The position numbers and the translations under genes were made by a program. Positions 9,913 through 19,595 of a stretch of DNA of 64,000 bases are shown piece after piece (the stretch's first letter is position 1; the number at the start of each line of letters is the position of its first letter). Under the pieces are notes generated by a model that saw only the letters and a list, made by a program, of their open reading frames with translations, did no database searches and had not been told where the DNA came from. Source of the DNA: Symbiodinium natans (Eukaryota > Sar > Dinophyceae > Suessiales > Symbiodiniaceae); contig CAJNDS010000091.1 of NCBI GenBank assembly GCA_905221605.1, positions 971,738-1,035,737 on the forward strand, given 5' to 3'.

Positions 9913-11943
9913 GCCTTTACTTACTTCTCCCTTTGATATTCCTACTAAGTAAGGAAACCCACAAAGTTGAAAGTTCAACTAACGGCGAAGTACGTTTAGG
10001 GCCTCTAGGACTTAGGGATTAGGGCCATTCCCGCCTTGTGTTTCGGCACTGGCCTTGCCTGCGTGGGTCTCACGGCCTTCATTCCCCAAATTTAATACCA
10101 AGAGCCCCCATTGCCCCAACCTCCCTTGCCTGAAGTTTAGGATTTGTAGCGCGGGCGTAAACCCTAAACCTTAAACCCTAACCCCTAACCCCTAAACCCT
10201 AAACCCTGGAGTTTGGGCTGATGGAGGCTTGGCAGTGCTAATGGAGTCTCGGCTTTTCAGGGCTTATCGGGCTTCTGGGGCCTACAGGAAACAAACCCCT
10301 AAACCCTAAACCCTAAACCCTAAACCCTAAACCCTCGCTCCTCTTAAGCCCAATAAGGGAAACGTAAATGTCAGGGCCTACCCAGGAAAAAACAAGGCTT
10401 TATCCCTACTTTGGAGTAGACCCTGGAAAAATGTATACTTTCTAGGTATAAGCAGCTTTAACAGGAGTAGACCCTGAACCCTAAACCCTAAACCCGATAA
10501 ACCCTAAACCCTATAAACCTAAACCCTGAACCCTAAAACCCTAAACAGTTCCTCGGCTCAGTGGGCCTTGAGAGGATGAAACCCTAAACCTCAAACCCTA
10601 AACCCTAAACCCTAAACCCCAAACCCTACAGCAACCTCCAAAAAGATGGAACAAACTAATCCCATATCCCTTCAAAAGGGAATCCCTGCTCCAATCATCC
10701 TTAAACCATGCTGCAACTTTCAGGAGTTTACTGTAAAACTTAAACCCTAAACCCTAAACCCCAAACCCCAAACCCTAAACCCTAGAATAAAGGCAGTCCG
10801 TGCCAACGCCGGAGCTAGGGTTCATCTGGGGTTTAGGGTTTAGGGTTTAGGGTGTAGGGGACCCCTAATATAAACCCCCAAATAGTAGGAGTTCTTATCA
10901 TGAGAGGGTTTCGGGTTTAGGGTTTAGGGTTCAGTACTTACACCCCGAAAATGCTCAGCCCAGCAGCATTGAGTTTCATCGGCCAATTTAGGCCCCAGGA
11001 GTCAGTGCCCGTGTTGATGTGCGACACTTCTGAGGAAGAGATGTTTTGCAGGGCACGCCGGCACACGATCTCGAACCTCGGTTCAATTTCTTGCGCATTC
11101 ACAGGAATGTGGGTGAGCGGTGAAAAAAAACCCTACAGCACCCTGTTGAGGATTATGTGGGGGCCTAATCTTCAGGCAATACCTGACTTCATGAAACTCT
11201 GACCTTGTGAGTCATACCCCAAACCATGAACCTAGTTCATGGTTGGGATAGCAGTAAGGTGATGTAAATCTCTATTCCTTATTGAGTTTAAGCACCCTTA
11301 AGAAATGTAAAATCTGACCCCACTATGTCCAAGAAACCTTCTTCCCAAAAACCCCTAAACCCCTGAACCCCTCGGCCCCTGAACCCCTCGGCCCCTACCC
11401 CCCCTTGACCCCTTGACCCCCGGGCCCCCAACCCTGGGCCCTAAACCCCCAACCCTAGAAGCAGTCCGGCGGCTCCTCAGCATCCAAGCAGTTCACTCTT
11501 GCTGGGAAGCCGTCTTTCTGATCCAAGTCCTGAACCGTAAACCCTAAACCACAGACCCTAAACCCTAAACCCTAAACCCTAAAACCTAAATCCTAAACCC
11601 TAAACCCTAAACCCCAAACCTACCCTTTGCAAAAGGTGTCCAAGGAGGGCCTAGGCCCTTCAATCGTACACCTTAAGGGTTTAGGCTTTAGTGTTACACC
11701 CCAAACCCTAAACCCTACAACCCCCCAAAACTATAAAACCCCAACTAGAGCATAAGCCTTGCTTCTCCAATAACCAAGGGAAAACAGGTTAAATTTTTAC
11801 GATTCCTACTAAATAAAGAGACCCAAGAAGTTTAAAGTACTACTGTTGATTCCTTTTGGGCTTCCTGGGGGGATGCTTGCATCCTGGGGCCCTTTGGTGG
11901 TTCTTGGGGCCTCTTGGCTAAGTAAGAGACCCTGAAACGATTG
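9913..11943. other. repeat-dominated stretch without a convincing gene
   Basis: It holds many short CCCTAAA tracts, C-rich degenerate derivatives (11341-11460), a family B palindrome at 10415-10480 and a family I element at 11222-11340. A 40-bp unique block at 10791-10828 may be a small exon but is too short to judge. Confidence 0.6.
11222..11340. mobile_element. MITE-like element, family I
   Basis: The left end AACCTAGTTCATGGTTGGG, the interior aaatctctattccttattg and the right part ATGTAAAATCTGACCCCACTA recur at 31997-32098 and 38636-38795. Ends are less palindromic than in the other families. Confidence 0.65.
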
Positions 11944-12331
11944 GCCCTAAACCCTAAACCCTAAACCCTAAACCCTAAACCCTAAACCCTAAACCCTAAA
12001 CCCTAAGCCCTAAGCCCTAAGCCCTAAGCCCTAACCCTAAACCCTAAACCCTAAACCCTAAACCCTAAACCCTAAACCCTAAACCCTAAACCCTAAACCC
12101 TAAACCCTAAACCCTAAACCCTAAACCCTAAACCCTAAACCCTCCCTCCTGGAGGAGACCAGGAAGTCTTGCACCATCCGAATGAAGGTCGCCGCGATCT
12201 GCCGCCTTCTTTTCCATCTCCCGTAGCTGGCACTCGACATCCTCAGCTTCAGTGGACATAAAACTTAGGGCCCTAAACCCTAAACCCTAAACCCTAAACC
12301 CTAAACCCTAAACCCTAAACCCTAAACCCTA
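11944..12331 (-). repeat. telomeric tracts flanking an exon
   Basis: CCCTAAA tracts at 11944-12142 (including four CCCTAAG units) and 12271-12331 flank a unique block. Both have the same orientation, unlike most exon-flanking pairs. Confidence 0.85.
12141..12263 (-). CDS. candidate exon, coiled-coil-like
   Basis: After CCCTAAG the frame reads STEAEDVECQLREMEKKAADR and continues to LLQEGG at a G|GTTTAGGG donor in the telomeric tract. The charged heptad-like run suggests a coiled coil. An ATG lies at 12259, so this could be a first coding exon. Product unknown. Confidence 0.5.
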
Positions 12332-12599
12332 CAAACCTTGGGGCTTAGGGTGTCGGAATTTCGGGTTGAGGGTGTAGGGCTTAGGGCCTTAAACAAGTTC
12401 AGCTGCTGGAGAAGTAAGTTAAGTGGAGTCTCGCAGATGGCGGTGTGGCGGGGCAATGAACTATAGAAAAGGAGGAAGCACAAGTGAAAAATGCGGCTGT
12501 CACGTGTGGGTGTCTCCATTCTCTCAAGGGAACCCTTTGGGAAAGAGAGGTTTGCCAAAGCTGTCGCCCAAGATGAAGTGCATCTGGGGATGATAAGGG

Positions 12600-12712
12600 G
12601 GTTTACGAAAATAAGGGACCCTTAATTTAGACCCCAAATACAAACATTCCCTTAAAATGAGGACCCTGAGAAGGTACCCCTAGTTTCGGAAACCCCCCAT
12701 GTGAGCTCTTTG
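12600..12712. mobile_element. MITE-like palindrome, family G
   Basis: The ends GGGGTTTACGAAA and TAGTTTCGGAAACCCC form an inverted repeat around aagggaccc. Other copies are at 59461-59606 (with a telomeric tract inside) and 17905-17995 (half, with a T-run). Confidence 0.65.
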
Positions 12713-13910
12713 TTTTGGTTGCTCAGGGTCTGACATGATACAGTTGGGATTCTACGATGCTAAATCCCAAGTCCTAAACGTAAAGCCCAAACCTTAAACT
12801 CCTGATGTCAGGGCCCCCAGATGTGGTTCTTACTGTCAGTATGGATGGAATCCCAAACCTCAAACCCCAAGCCCTAAACTGAGGGCCCCAAGGGCGGATT
12901 CAGCATCACCCTTTTTCCGTTTCCTTATTGTTTTAGCCAGCAAGTTGATCCAGTTTCTGGGCTTGTTAAGGGGTTGGGTTTAGGGTTTCGGGTTCAGGGC
13001 TTAGGGTTAGGAATATGGGGCTGGGGGGTTTTAGCTCGTGGTGCAGGTTGGATCACGTTTACGTGCTCGGAAGAGGTTGTACGGGTTTGGGGCGTTGGGG
13101 GTCTGGCAGCTTGGGGTTAGAGCTTGGGGATATGGGTTTGGATTTAGGGTTTCAGGTGTAGGGTGTAGGGTTTAAGGTGTAGGGTTTCAGGCTAGCAAGG
13201 TCTTTGCAGCTCAAAAAGACGCATACTTATGTGTCCCTTTCGGGGATCCTTGTTGAAACCCTGCACCCTAAACACTAAGTTACTAAACTCAGGGCCTAGG
13301 CGCTCCCCTACGTTGGGGGGCGGCGCTTAAGCCAAGCCGACCCCCTCACAAGGTTCTGGAACCCTCACCGCAGCGTGCCCGGAATCTCCAGGCCAGGCCA
13401 GGGCGGGTGCCCTGCCCCCCCCTGACCCCCCTCACCCCCAGCCCCGTCCTCCCTGTCGCCCCTGGCCCCTGACCCCCTAACCTCCCTGTGTGTTTGGTGT
13501 GGCGGCCCTGCCCACCCGGCCCTGCCGCCCTAGCCTGGCCCTCCTCTTTACCCGCCGGCTCGGATTCAACCAGCATCATGAAACTGAATAAGTTTTGAAA
13601 AGTGGACTGTTGTCTGAGTTTAAGCCTAAACCCTAAAAGGAATAGGTTTGGGTGGTTCTGCCGCCTTGGACGGCGTGGGGTGGGAGAAAAGTGTTAGATG
13701 GCCCTCCACAATCGGGCCAAAACTACTCTTCGGCACCTCACGAAGCTTTCGAGCTTGTTCCGAAACCTAACCTTCACAGCATCTACGCTCCATCAAAGCA
13801 AACCCTAAACCCTAAACCCTAAACCCTACACCCTAAACCCTAAACCCTAAACCATAAACCCTACAACGACAAAAGCAGCCCTAAACCCGAAATCCTGCAC
13901 CCTGTGAACC

Positions 13911-13985
13911 CGGTGGCGCTGGACCCTGAGCTCCCAACTTCAGGAAGCAAGAACTTCATCAGGGATCCGTCCGAAACATTCGTGT
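13911..13985 (-). CDS. candidate exon
   Basis: After CCTGCCGAG the frame reads TNVSDGSLMKFLLPEVGSSG, with several possible donors near 13911. It lies between a CCCTAAA tract and a TTTAGGG tract. Product unknown. Confidence 0.4.
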
Positions 13986-14097
13986 CTCGGCAGGGGGAAC
14001 CATTAGGGTTTAGGGTTTAGGGTTTAGGGTTTAGGGTTTAGGGTTTAGGGTTTAGGGGGGTTCCAAGGCAATGACCACACAGGTCGAGAACATACTT

Positions 14098-14215
14098 GGA
14101 GGGTTCATGGGTACTTACACGCAGGGTTAGAAGTTGGGCAACTATGACTATAAGTCAAACGTAGTTGCCCTGCTTATAACCCTACTTATACGTACCCATG
14201 AACCTCCATGTATGC
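14098..14215. mobile_element. MITE-like palindrome, family E
   Basis: The ends GGTTCATGGGTACTTA and CGTACCCATGAACCTCC are an inverted repeat, and the interior is an imperfect palindrome (agttgggcaacta, tagttgccctgc). The family is the most abundant here: 18338-18455, 24603-24740, 39792-39905, 42450-42562, 47067-47172, 55322-55507, 58556-58768 and a half element at 42731-42790. Several copies abut inferred exon ends. Confidence 0.8.
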
Positions 14216-14555
14216 TTTGGATGTTTAGGCATTCTAGCCTAAGCGGGGGGGGGGGGGTCCTTGAGTGTATCCTGACAGGAAAAATTGCCCGGAGACTCCC
14301 CTTAAAAGCCCTGAGCCCGAACCCTAAACCCCAAACCCCAAACCCTAAACCCTAGCCCTAAACCCTAAATCCCAAACCCTAAACCCTAGCCCTAAACCCT
14401 AAACCCAAACCCCAAACCCCTTCTCGGACTTAGGGGCTCTCGGGTTGGAGAAACAGCATGTAAGGCTCTGGGAGGGGGGCGGGGGGGTGGCCATCACACA
14501 AGAAGCTGCCTAAGCCCTAAACCCAAAGCGATAACTGTACAGCCTAAATGTTAAA

Positions 14556-14739
14556 CCCTAAACCCTCCAAACCCTCTAAACCCTCTAAACCCTCTAAACC
14601 CTCCAAACCCTCCAAACCCTCTAAACCCTCTAAACCCTCTAAACCCCCTAAACACCCTAAACACCCTAAACCCCCTAAACCCCCTAAACCCCCTCAACCC
14701 CCTCAACCCCCTCAACCCCCTCAACCCCCTCAACCCTGA
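14556..14739 (-). repeat. 9-bp minisatellite derived from the heptamer
   Basis: Units CCTCTAAAC, CCTCCAAAC, CCCCTAAAC and CCTCAACCC run for about 20 copies. They look like a telomeric heptamer with two added bases that then expanded, and translate as KPSKPSKPS or GFRGFRGF, which creates spurious frames on both strands. Confidence 0.9.
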
Positions 14740-14795
14740 ACCCTTCCCGCCTTCCCAAGCTGCGCTTGATTCAGGCCTCTGTTCCGGCTTCACAC

Positions 14796-14850
14796 CTGTG
14801 AAGAACTGTCGAGGTCTGGATCTGGCCTTCGGGCAGATGCTCGCGAAGCC
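14796..14850 (-). CDS. candidate exon
   Basis: After GTCCTGCCAG the frame reads LREHLPEGQIQTSTVLH and ends CACAG|GTGTGA, a good donor. It lies between a CCCTAAA-derived minisatellite and a TTTAGGG tract. Product unknown. Confidence 0.45.
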
Positions 14851-15424
14851 CTGGCAGGACTGTTTAGGGTTTAGGGTTTAGGGTTGAGGGTTTAGGGTTT
14901 AGGGTTTGGGGTTTACGGTTTAGGGCTTGGCGCGCTGCGTGGGGTTGCAGACTTCGGGGTTCACGTGGAGTTAAGAAGGGCTTATGGGTGTTAGAAGGGG
15001 CTTGCCGGGTTGACATTTGGGCTTTAGGATTTAGGGTATAGGGTTTCAAGGTTCAGGGTTTAGGGTTTCGGGTTTAAAGTTTAGGGTTTCGGGTTTAGGG
15101 GTCTATACGGTTTGTAGAGTTTTCGGGGGCTTCTGGAGCTTGAGTATCGTGTATAGAGGGTGCATGTCAAAGGACACCCGCCCCCCCCCTACGTTCCCCC
15201 CTTCAATAACCATATTTAGCCTTAAGCCTTCCCTACGCAGATGGGGGAACTTAGGGGGAGGGGGGGTAGTAGTATAAAGGGAGGGTAGTAGGGGAACCCA
15301 TGAAAATTGGACCTAAACCCTAAACCCTAAACCCTAAACCCTAAACCCTAAACCCTAAACCCTAAACCCTAAACCCTGAACCCCCCGAAGATTAATGGTC
15401 CCTTCTAGGGGTCCCTCCCTACAC

Positions 15425-15461
15425 CCCCTTAAGATCCAGTAGTTGAAGCCGCTGCTCCTGC
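15425..15461 (-). CDS. short candidate exon
   Basis: After GAGCTTAG the frame reads QEQRLQLLDLK, with donors nearby. It may belong with 12141-12263, 13911-13985 and 14796-14850 in one minus-strand gene, but phases were not matched. Confidence 0.3.
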
Positions 15462-15727
15462 CTAAGCTCGACGAGACCAGGCACGGGGGTTAGGGTTTCG
15501 GGTTTCGGGTTTCGGGTTTCGGGTTTAGGGTTTAGGGTTTAGGGTTTCGGGTTTCGGGTTTCGGGTTTAGGGTTCAGGGTTTGGGGTGTGGGGGGTAGCT
15601 CCCGGAGCCGATGCCCGAGACCCCCTACTACTTGCAAAGAAGCCCCCCTCCCAAAAAAGAAAAAATAAAGAATATGTATTTTCTGTTTTTTTTAATTCGA
15701 ATATCCCCACCCTCTCTTGGTAGAGAT

Positions 15728-15815
15728 ACTCTGGGTTTGGGCACTCCGGGGACACTCTGAAATTGGGCACTCCAGGGAGACTCTGGGGTTGGGCACTCCA
15801 GGGAGTCTGGGGCAA
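15728..15815. repeat. short tandem repeat, about 30-bp unit
   Basis: Three imperfect copies of a unit containing TTGGGCACTCC(A/G)GGGA. The neighbouring reading frames on the minus strand are low-complexity translations of this repeat. Confidence 0.7.
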
Positions 15816-16249
15816 ATATGACAATAACAACGAACATAATCCCAAAAATAGGCTTATAAGGAAGAATACCTTTGCTTTTTGGCAGGGTTCTTAAGCCCAC
15901 AACTCTAACAGGTCATGAGGTCCCCAGTGCGTTTAGCGGCCAGGGCTGGGTGGGTGATGGTAGTCCCCGAATTCTGAAATCCACCCTGAACCCTAAACCC
16001 TAACCCTAAACCCTAAACCCTAAACCCTAAACCCTAAACCCTAAACCCTAAACCCTAAACCCTAAACCCTAAACCCTAAACCCTAAACCCCGAACCTGAA
16101 ACCCCTAATCCGATCAGCAAGCTTTGGGGGGTTAGAGGTCTACGGGTTTATGGCTTGTGGTTTAGGGTTTAGGTGGTGGTTTAGGGCTTAGAGCATTTCC
16201 GGGATTTTGTTAGTCAGCCCCTGATCTTAAGGGTAGTTACATGGTCTCT

Positions 16250-16362
16250 TGATATGGGCCCTTAAAGGGGGACCCCTCATGTACCCCTTACCAACAATGC
16301 CCAAGCGCCCATACTTCAGAACTCTTTAAAGGAGGTAAGGGACCATACTAAGGCCCCATAGA
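16250..16362. mobile_element. MITE-like palindrome, family L
   Basis: An imperfect inverted repeat of ATATGGGCCCTTAAA and AAGGGACCATACTAAGGCCCC, with centre CCCATACTTCA. A second copy is at 43500-43600. Confidence 0.55.
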
Positions 16363-16904
16363 TTTACCCTAAACCCGAAACCCCAAACCCGAAGAATCCA
16401 CGAGTCTCCCCCCCCCCCCCCCCCGCCTTCTGCAATGATGTCCGAATAGCACTCAACTTCATAGCTCCCGCTGGGGTTTAGGGATTCACAGGGTGGGGCC
16501 CCCACAAGTACTCAAGCTTCCGCAGACACTGGCCTAAGCCGGGTTCATCAGAACTTAGAAACTATAACGATCCAAAATGACGAGGGCTGCTGTGGTTTGG
16601 GGGCCCCTTCCGAGCGAGAACACTCACAAGGTCGGCTGCGGGAACGGACGGCTTGAAAGCGGGCTTTCGGTTTACGCTAAACACCTAAACCCCAAACCCC
16701 AAACCCTGACCCTCCCAAAAAGCCCAGAACCAACTTAGGGTCTACAAGTAGGGGCCCCCCCTACTATACTAACTTTACTTAAGAGAGTTATAACCTAAAT
16801 AGGTAAGACTTATAACTTTTAGGGACTCCCTACTCATAACTAGGGGGCCCCTACTTGTAGGTTTCGGGACTTCAGGGCTGCCGGGAACGTGTGTGGCTTG
16901 AAAG

Positions 16905-16999
16905 GGTTTAGGGTTTAGGGTTTAGGGTTTAGGGTTTAGGGTTTAGGGTTTAGGGTTTAGGGTTTAGGGTTTAGGGTTTAGGGTTTAGGGTTTAGGGTT
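16905..16999 (+). repeat. interstitial telomeric tract
   Basis: Thirteen near-perfect TTTAGGG units, immediately downstream (minus strand) of the exon at 17001-17097. Confidence 0.9.
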
Positions 17000-17000
17000 C

Positions 17001-18547
17001 GGTTGCATTTCTAGGTTCTCCATTTCTTCTATCTTATCTCTTTTTTCTTTCAGGAGGGCCATTTGCTGAGCAAACATTCGGCAAACCTTTACCACCGCTA
17101 GGGTCTAGGGCCCTGGGCTTCTGGGGTTAGATTTCAGGGGTAATATCCCTAAACCCCAAACCCTAAACCCCAAACCCTAAACCCCAAACCCCAAACCCTA
17201 AACCCTACTGGCAGTATTTACGGTACTTGGGGCCTGGGTAGCGCTTCTGGGGCTCCGGGGCTTAGGCCACGGAGTGCGTTTTGGGGTGATGGAGTTAAGG
17301 CGATTGAGGCGTTTGGGGTTTAGGGTTTAGGGTTTAGGGTGCATCTTGGGATGTTCCCCCTGGTACTAACAGTCCGCAGTACAAACTATAGTACCCCTCC
17401 CCTTCTTTATGCTCCCCATTAAGGACTGTTAGAAAGAAGGTGGAACATCTCAAGAATTAAGGCTTTTGCTGCGGCTTGCTTTGTAATTTCAAATTTAATT
17501 TTACATTTGATTCTTTCTGTTTTTTTTAGGGGTTCCCGAAAGTTCTAAGATTCCAAACCGCAAAAACCCGACACCTACGCTCTAAACCTTGCACTTTCGG
17601 GTCTAAAGTTTCGGGTTTCGGGTCTGGGGGGGGTGTGGGGGGTTTTACCCGAAGACCTGTGAGCTTAGCGAACGCTCAGGCAAGTTGCAACAGCGGCAAA
17701 TGCCACGACTTCTCGAGTATGAAGTGATCACCCGGCTTCCTTCGCGCTGATGAGGGTGGAGACTTGAATGCTTAGGGGTGAGTTCTTCGAGGAACTACGA
17801 ACTACCCCCCCCCCCTAGCTGAAAAGAAACCCGAAAATAATCAGTCCCTGCCCACCCCACATCCTAGAACCCTAAACCCTAACCCCTGAACCCTAAACCC
17901 TATACCCCTTTGGGGTTTCCGAAACTAGGGGTACTTTGTTTTTTTTTTTTTTTTTGGGGGGGGGTCCTTATTCTAAGGGAATGCTACTACTTTCGTGAAG
18001 CCGCCATACTATTCTAAGGGGTTCAGGGTTTAGGGGAACCGGAATCTTCAACTTGTATTTATAACTATTGCTGTTTATTGTTATATTCTTATTATGACTA
18101 TGATGATGATGATGATGATGGTGATGATGGTGATGATGATGCTGATGATCATGATGATATTATTTTTTTTTTGGGGGGGGGGGGGGAGGGGGTTGGGTCG
18201 GTTACCTTTTCACCCACAAAGAGGGCACCAATGGGCCACCAAGAAGAATCAACCAAGAGGCGGTGACTTCAGGCTTACTTACCGTCGAAGCCCAGCTTGT
18301 TTGGACCGAAGTCTAAGTTCGGGTCAAGGGGCTTGCTTGGAGGTTCAGAGCTCTTGTAACCCACTTCGAAGCCCCTGAAGTACCCAAATAGGGTTCTAAT
18401 TGGGTTATTAAGGTGCCGTGATAATTGGGTTACAAAGCACCATGAGACTCCAAGTAGGGCTTCACAATGCGGCCAGGCGGACATCGATCGACAGCCGTAT
18501 CCACTTTCGTCAAGTGCATCGCACAAGGAGGTATTGAAGTGATACAC
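17001..18547 (-). CDS. multi-exon gene with coiled-coil exon
   Basis: Three exons are well formed. Exon 18547-18464 reads MHLTKVDTAVDRCPPGRIV. Exon 18335-18283 reads PLDPNLDFGPNKLGFD before a perfect GTAAGTAAG donor. The 128-nt intron between them is a family E element whose removal joins GRIV to KPLDPNLDFG seamlessly; the bases AAGCCC are repeated at its two ends and the borders read GA-AG. Exon 17097-17001 reads KVCRMFAQQMALLKEKRDKI, a strongly charged coiled coil, starts after CCCTAG and is followed by GAACCCTAAA, again a possible GA donor. That the third exon belongs to the same gene is inferred from strand and spacing. Product not recognised. Confidence 0.5.
17343..17450. mobile_element. 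MITE-like palindrome, family C
   Basis: The ends GGGATGTTCCCCCT and GGTGGAACATCTC enclose TACTAACAGTCC and GGACTGTTAG. Other copies are 21073-21172, 30980-31079, 32622-32763 (with a telomeric tract inside) and 63066-63150; partial copies are at 21215-21252 and 45187-45243. The terminal CATCCCAAG offers an AG acceptor. Confidence 0.75.
18097..18153 (+). repeat. GAT/ATG microsatellite
   Basis: About 18 trinucleotide units of (GAT)n with GGT interruptions, followed by T- and G-runs. The reading frames across it are low complexity and not called as genes. Confidence 0.85.
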
Positions 18548-19169
18548 CTTGGGCGAACCCTACGCCTACACCCTAACTCAGAAACGAAATCGTGACCCCC
18601 CAACTCAAGACTAAATCCCAAACCCCGGCCCTTCATCCTAGCCCCTGTGCCCTAAACCCCGAATTAACCCTAAAACCCCTCCCTAAGCCCTAAATCATAA
18701 GTCATAAGCCCTAAGCCCGAATCCCTCAACCAAGGCCTACCCCTAATGACACGAGGGGACCGGCAAACAAAAACGGGGCTCGTCCTCAGTATTCGGACGT
18801 TTGGAGGGGAGGATGTCTTCCCCGCGTTGTTTCTCGTCTGTCTGCTCTCATCGTGTGGTTGTTACGCGACATTTCGGTCTTCGAGGCAGCGCTGCAGAAA
18901 GAACCAAGCACTCTGGTATGTCCAACTGTTCGGCTACCCAGCATGTCATGCTGAATCCATGATTCTGTTGCGTGTGTGTGTGTTGTTCTGAATGCTGGAT
19001 CAGTACGGTGTCAGGTATTAAGCAAACGAACCATTCTTGGAGATTCGCCGGGGAACCGTGTCACAATAAGGGTACCCTTTTTTAAGTCGGTGACCTTCTA
19101 TAAAGAAAACATAGAACCAACAAAAGGGCAACAGGGAACCCCTGGGCGCGGGGCCCGCCCCCGCTAAAC

Positions 19170-19265
19170 CCTACCTAAGGGCTCCTATGCAGAACCTTTT
19201 TGGGGCAGTATACTAGAATCTCCCACAACTAACCCAAAAAGGGACTACATGAGAGACTCCAGGTA
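19170..19265. mobile_element. MITE-like palindrome, family H
   Basis: The left part GGCTCCTATGCAGAACCTTT and right part AAAAGGGACTACATGAGAG are an inverted repeat around GTATACTAGAATC. Other copies are 49229-49316, 54107-54212, 55201-55268, 61039-61134 and a fragment near 46800. Confidence 0.75.
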
Positions 19266-19595
19266 AACCCTATCCCCCCGTAGCCCTTCAAAGGGGTTTT
19301 GGGGCATAGAGGGGTATAGAACGTACAACCCTAAACCTTAAACTCCCGAATTTTGGCAGCCTTTAGCCTCCAGACGTAGGGTTCCGCGTATATTTCAGAT
19401 CTCCGTACCACGGCTTAGGGTTTAGTTTCCGGGTGTTTAGGGCATTTGGAGTGTTAAGACCGTGGGTTCAGAGTTTCTATATATACATGAAGCCACCCCC
19501 GGCCCTAAGCCCTGCAAGCCCTTAACACCTCAAAAGCCCTAAATCGCGCAAAACAAAAAAACCCGAAACCCTAAATCCTAGACCCTAGACCCAAG

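Noticed and set aside
14548-14793. Open frames of about 63 and 80 codons on both strands
   Set aside because: They are translations of a 9-bp minisatellite (KPSKPS, GFRGFRG), not protein genes.
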